In this document: positions 4,974 through 7,541 of the stretch, piece by piece
Position numbering within the stretch: the first letter of the stretch is position 1
Layout of the letters: each line of letters opens with the position of its first letter
Assembly: GCA_016933985.1 (NCBI GenBank)
Contig: JAFGTU010000176.1
Span: forward strand, 1-7,541
Reading direction: 5' to 3'
DNA length: 7,541 nt
DNA from: Sedimentisphaerales bacterium
GTDB taxonomy: Bacteria > Planctomycetota > Phycisphaerae > Sedimentisphaerales > Anaerobacaceae
Made by a program: the position numbers and the translations under genes
Notes under the pieces: generated by a model
Database searches by the model: none
Told to the model about the DNA's origin: nothing
The model's input: only the letters and a program-made list of their open reading frames with translations

Positions 4974-7284
4974 ACCTCTGCGATACGGACGCGGCGATAG
5001 CGGCTTGGCCGAGGGATATGCCGCCGTCGTTTGACGGTACGATCCGGTTGAACAATACGTGGAAATCAGCTTTTCTCAGGAGGCTAATCAGGCGGTTTAT
5101 CAGGTATTGATTGCAAAAGACGCCGCCGCTCAGGGCGACCGTGTTCAGTTTGCAGCTTCCTCTGGCCGCCTTTGTCATATCGAGCAGGCCGGCGGCCAGG
5201 CAATTGTGGAATTTGGCCGAGATAACGCCGCTAGCCACGCTATTTTTCACATCGGCGGTCAGTTCTCTTATCATTATGCTCAGATCGAGTCCAAGAGGTC
5301 CGTCGGTTTTGCTGATTAGTTCAAAACCGTAGTTATCATCGACGCCGGCTTCAATGACTGCTTCGAGGGCCATCGGCAGTTGTGCATCGAAGTGGTTGTA
5401 GCTGCCAAGACCCAGCATCGCGGCGACGGCGTCGAAGACCCGTCCGAGGCTGGATGTTTTGACTGTATTGACGCCTTTTTCAAGCTGCTGCAGTATCGTC
5501 CGCAGTTTGGCTTGGTCCGGCTCAATCCGCCCAAGCAGCCATTCGACTCCGTCCGGCTTGAGGTCGTCTCCGTATGCCTTCTTCAATAGCGACAAGACTG
5601 GCCTAATAGCCTCCTTGCCTGCCTTATCCGCCCCAGCGAGGTCGTAGCAGGCCAAATGGCCGATCCGCTCGAACCTCTCCAGCGATGCGATCATGCACTC
5701 GCAGCCCCAAATTGCCCCATCGGTTCCGTATCCAGTGCCATCGCATACCAGCCCGATAACCGGACCGGGAATTCCGTGCTCGGTCAGAACCGAGGCAATA
5801 TGGGCCCAGTGGTGTTGGACCTCGATCGTCTCCATACCGCTTAGCGAGAGGGCATACTGAGTGGATAGATACCCGGGGTGAAGGTCGCAGACCGTGATTT
5901 TCGGCTCGACCTCGAACAATCCCCGTAGATGCTCGATTGAACTGATATAATGATGATAGACCTCTGCATCTTCCAGATCGCCTATGTGCTCACTGCATAT
6001 AAGCTGGTTCTGCTTTGCAAAGCAGAACGTGTTTTTCAAGTCCGCACCGGCTGCGAATATGTCGTCTCGGCTGCTATGTGCGTTTATTATCGGAGTTGGC
6101 ACATATCCTCTTGCGCGTCTTAACAGCACCGGCTGCTGTTTGACGAGATGGATGACGGAATCGTCCACTTGGCGGTAGATCTCTCTATCGTGCATCAGGA
6201 AGGCGTCGGCAACACAACCGAGCCTCTCCAAAGCCGCCTCGTTTTTGCATATCAGCGGCTCATCGGAGATATTGCCGCTGGTCATTACCAGCAAACTTAT
6301 CCCCTGCGCGAACACCAGGTGATGTAGCGGGGCATAGCAAAGCATAAAACCAAGCGTGCTCACACCCTCGGCGACAGCGGGGGCTATCGTGACGTTCTCT
6401 CTTCTTGGCAGCAGGACAATCGGGGCCTGAGGGCCTCTAAGGACCCGCTCGGCATCCTTGCTGACGACTGCATACTTCCTTATCGTTTCGATTGAATCGG
6501 CCATCATAGCGAAGGGCTTGTGGTCTCGTCTCTTGCGTTGCCGCAGGCGCAGCACGGCCCCGTCGTTGAGGGCATCGACGGCAAGGTGGAATCCGCCGAT
6601 GCCCTTTATCGCCACGATCTTCCCGCGCAGGAGCAGTCTTCCGGCCTCGGCGATTACTCTATCCGTCCCGGATTCAACAGTTTGGCCCCTGCTGTCGGTC
6701 AGCCAAATCTCGGGCCCACAGGCCCCGCAGGCGACGGGCTGAGCGTGGAAACGCCGGTCGGTTACGTCACCGTATTGGTCGGCGCACTTCCGGCACATCT
6801 TGAAGGCCGACATAGTCGTATTGGGCCTGTCGTAAGGAATGGTCTTCACTATTGAGTATCGCGGCCCGCAGTTTGTGCAGTTTATGAACGGGTAACCGTA
6901 CCGAAAGTCTTCTCTGTCGGCCATTTCCGCCAGGCAATGGTCGCAGGCCGCGGCATCGGCGGTTACTTCCGATAAAACCGGTCCTGCACTGTCGCTGGAG
7001 AGTATGACAAACTCGGTTTCTCCTTTCACAGCCGGTATTTCGACCGTATCGAATGATTTTATTTCCGCCAGCGGGGGCTTATCAGGGCCGGACTGCAAAC
7101 GGGCCAGGAATTCCGCCATTTCATCTTCCCGGCCCTGGAGCTCGATTGTAACGCCTTTTGTGTCGTTATAGACCAGGCCCGTCAACCCCAGCGACTGTGC
7201 TATCCTGTAAACAGCTGGCCTGAAGCCGACACCCTGCACACGTCCTGTGATAAGCATCTTTTGCCTTTTGGGCGAGGCTGCCAA
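4972..7284 (-). CDS. hypF: HypF, carbamoyltransferase for hydrogenase cyanide ligands
   Basis: HypF hydrolyses carbamoyl phosphate, adenylates the carbamate and transfers it to the C-terminal Cys of HypE, the first step in making the CN ligands. Domains, numbered for the 770-residue form, are: acylphosphatase with GRVQGVGFRP (14-23); a double zinc finger with exact CxxC-x18-CxxC-x24-CxxC-x18-CxxC spacing (Cys114-Cys189); a YrdC-like nucleotide-binding domain (about 195-385) with KGIGGFHL (227-234), KPFAMM (256-261) and MTSGN (334-338); and a Kae1-like domain with HHWAH (491-495), DGTGYG (515-520) and LSGGVFCN (718-725). Length is typical. I chose the TTG start at 7284-7282 because AAAGGAG lies 5 nt before it. 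TTG at 7299 (775 residues) and ATG at 7257 (761 residues, preceded by AAGG) remain possible; the latter leaves very little before the acylphosphatase motif. The gene has its own promoter and faces away from the hyp operon. No missing residue or frameshift is seen. Confidence 0.96.
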   Translation of the reverse strand: MAASPKRQKMLITGRVQGVGFRPAVYRIAQSLGLTGLVYNDTKGVTIELQGREDEMAEFLARLQSGPDKPPLAEIKSFDTVEIPAVKGETEFVILSSDSAGPVLSEVTADAAACDHCLAEMADREDFRYGYPFINCTNCGPRYSIVKTIPYDRPNTTMSAFKMCRKCADQYGDVTDRRFHAQPVACGACGPEIWLTDSRGQTVESGTDRVIAEAGRLLLRGKIVAIKGIGGFHLAVDALNDGAVLRLRQRKRRDHKPFAMMADSIETIRKYAVVSKDAERVLRGPQAPIVLLPRRENVTIAPAVAEGVSTLGFMLCYAPLHHLVFAQGISLLVMTSGNISDEPLICKNEAALERLGCVADAFLMHDREIYRQVDDSVIHLVKQQPVLLRRARGYVPTPIINAHSSRDDIFAAGADLKNTFCFAKQNQLICSEHIGDLEDAEVYHHYISSIEHLRGLFEVEPKITVCDLHPGYLSTQYALSLSGMETIEVQHHWAHIASVLTEHGIPGPVIGLVCDGTGYGTDGAIWGCECMIASLERFERIGHLACYDLAGADKAGKEAIRPVLSLLKKAYGDDLKPDGVEWLLGRIEPDQAKLRTILQQLEKGVNTVKTSSLGRVFDAVAAMLGLGSYNHFDAQLPMALEAVIEAGVDDNYGFELISKTDGPLGLDLSIMIRELTADVKNSVASGVISAKFHNCLAAGLLDMTKAARGSCKLNTVALSGGVFCNQYLINRLISLLRKADFHVLFNRIVPSNDGGISLGQAAIAASVSQR

Positions 7285-7289
7285 TATAG

Positions 7290-7296
7290 CTCCTTT
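7290..7296 (-). promoter_or_regulatory. Ribosome binding site deciding the hypF start
   Basis: AAAGGAG on the - strand is followed by CTATA and then TTG (7284-7282). The 5-nt spacing favours this TTG. The upstream TTG at 7299 would place the ribosome site inside the coding sequence, and it has no comparable site of its own. Confidence 0.6.
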
Positions 7297-7342
7297 CAAA
7301 AGCTGGACCCGCCGGAGATCAAATCAGCGGTTGTTTCAACGT

Positions 7343-7371
7343 ATTATAGCCAGGCTGGGCCGCCAGAACAA
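7343..7371 (-). promoter_or_regulatory. Promoter of hypF
   Basis: On the - strand a perfect TATAAT (7348-7343) lies 17 bp after TTGTTC (7371-7366), which matches the -35 consensus only in its TTG. Transcription would start near 7336, giving a leader of about 50 nt before the chosen hypF start. Confidence 0.6.
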
Positions 7372-7431
7372 TCGACCAGAGCGCCCTTTCTCGGTCGGTT
7401 CTCTTGGCCTTGGTATATACGAAAAAAGTAT

Positions 7432-7461
7432 TTGCAGGAATTCCGAATGTGTGTTATTATA
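7432..7461. promoter_or_regulatory. Possible overlapping divergent promoter elements
   Basis: On the + strand TTGCAG (7432-7437) and TATTAT (7455-7460) are 17 bp apart and could start a transcript running out of the window to the right. On the - strand the same AT block contains a perfect TATAAT (7461-7456) that could be a second, distal hypF promoter, but no matching -35 is seen. An 8-bp palindrome GGAATTCC (7437-7444) lies in the spacer. Evidence is motif match only. Confidence 0.3.
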
Positions 7462-7511
7462 GTGTATTCAAGCTGACCGAAATTTTGCATTTTGATCTCT
7501 GATTTACGCAT

Positions 7512-7540
7512 GCTCGGACCGACCGATGGTCGGTTTGAGC
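7512..7540 (+). other. 13-bp hairpin at the window edge
   Basis: GCTCGGACCGACC (7512-7524) pairs with GGTCGGTTTGAGC (7528-7540) around a 3-nt GAT loop. The central 7 bp are perfect, two G-U pairs follow, then 4 more perfect pairs. The G-U pairs form only in + strand RNA; in the - strand they become A-C mismatches, which hints at a + strand transcript. The window ends one base later, so whether a T-run follows cannot be seen. Confidence 0.45.
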
Positions 7541-7541
7541 G

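Noticed and set aside
1..7541. CRISPR array, tRNA/rRNA genes, insertion sequences, attachment sites
   Set aside because: No regularly spaced repeats, no cloverleaf or rRNA signature, and no transposase or integrase sequence with paired terminal repeats were found.

Overview
The window carries a complete set of the six Hyp maturation proteins that build the Fe(CN)2CO-Ni active site of [NiFe]-hydrogenases. The genes are split into a five-gene operon, hypC-D-E-A-B (224-3588, + strand), and a separate hypF (4972-7284, - strand). Between them lie a housekeeping NAD-synthesis gene, nadD (3621-4253, - strand), and a 0.7-kb stretch (4254-4971). That stretch holds a tiny, extremely lysine-rich reading frame with a perfect Shine-Dalgarno sequence, a folded 3' region and a strong terminator. 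All seven larger genes look intact, with their catalytic and metal-binding motifs present.

Organism: clearly bacterial, with sigma70-type promoters, AGGAGG ribosome binding sites and intrinsic terminators. The genes have moderate GC and the intergenic DNA is AT-rich. A complete hyp set implies a [NiFe]-hydrogenase and therefore H2 metabolism, probably in an anaerobe or facultative anaerobe. A planctomycete or other PVC-group bacterium is a reasonable guess, because very short Lys/Ala-rich histone-H1-like peptides are familiar there. This is weak inference and nothing in the window proves it.

Layout: 1-223 is a leader with a 12-bp palindrome and a near-consensus promoter (TTGACC, 17 bp, TATAAT) for the hyp operon. 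In 224-3588 the genes are packed with 12-nt and 4-nt gaps or stop/start overlaps, so co-transcription and translational coupling are likely. hypB and nadD converge with only 32 bp between them. 4254-4798 is non-coding, with several inverted repeats and candidate promoter elements. 4799-4968 holds the Lys-rich mini-gene, a stem-loop that begins at its stop codon, and a 17-bp terminator hairpin shared with convergent hypF. 7285-7541 holds the hypF promoter and, at the very end, a long hairpin cut close by the window edge.

How the genes work together: HypF and HypE make the cyanide ligands from carbamoyl phosphate. The HypC-HypD complex carries the iron while CN and CO are attached and delivers it to the hydrogenase large subunit. 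HypA and HypB then insert nickel. No hydrogenase structural gene, hydrogenase-specific endopeptidase or transporter lies in the window.

The hyp genes themselves are conventional. The most unusual locus is the 24-codon Lys/Ala peptide with its structured 3' region.
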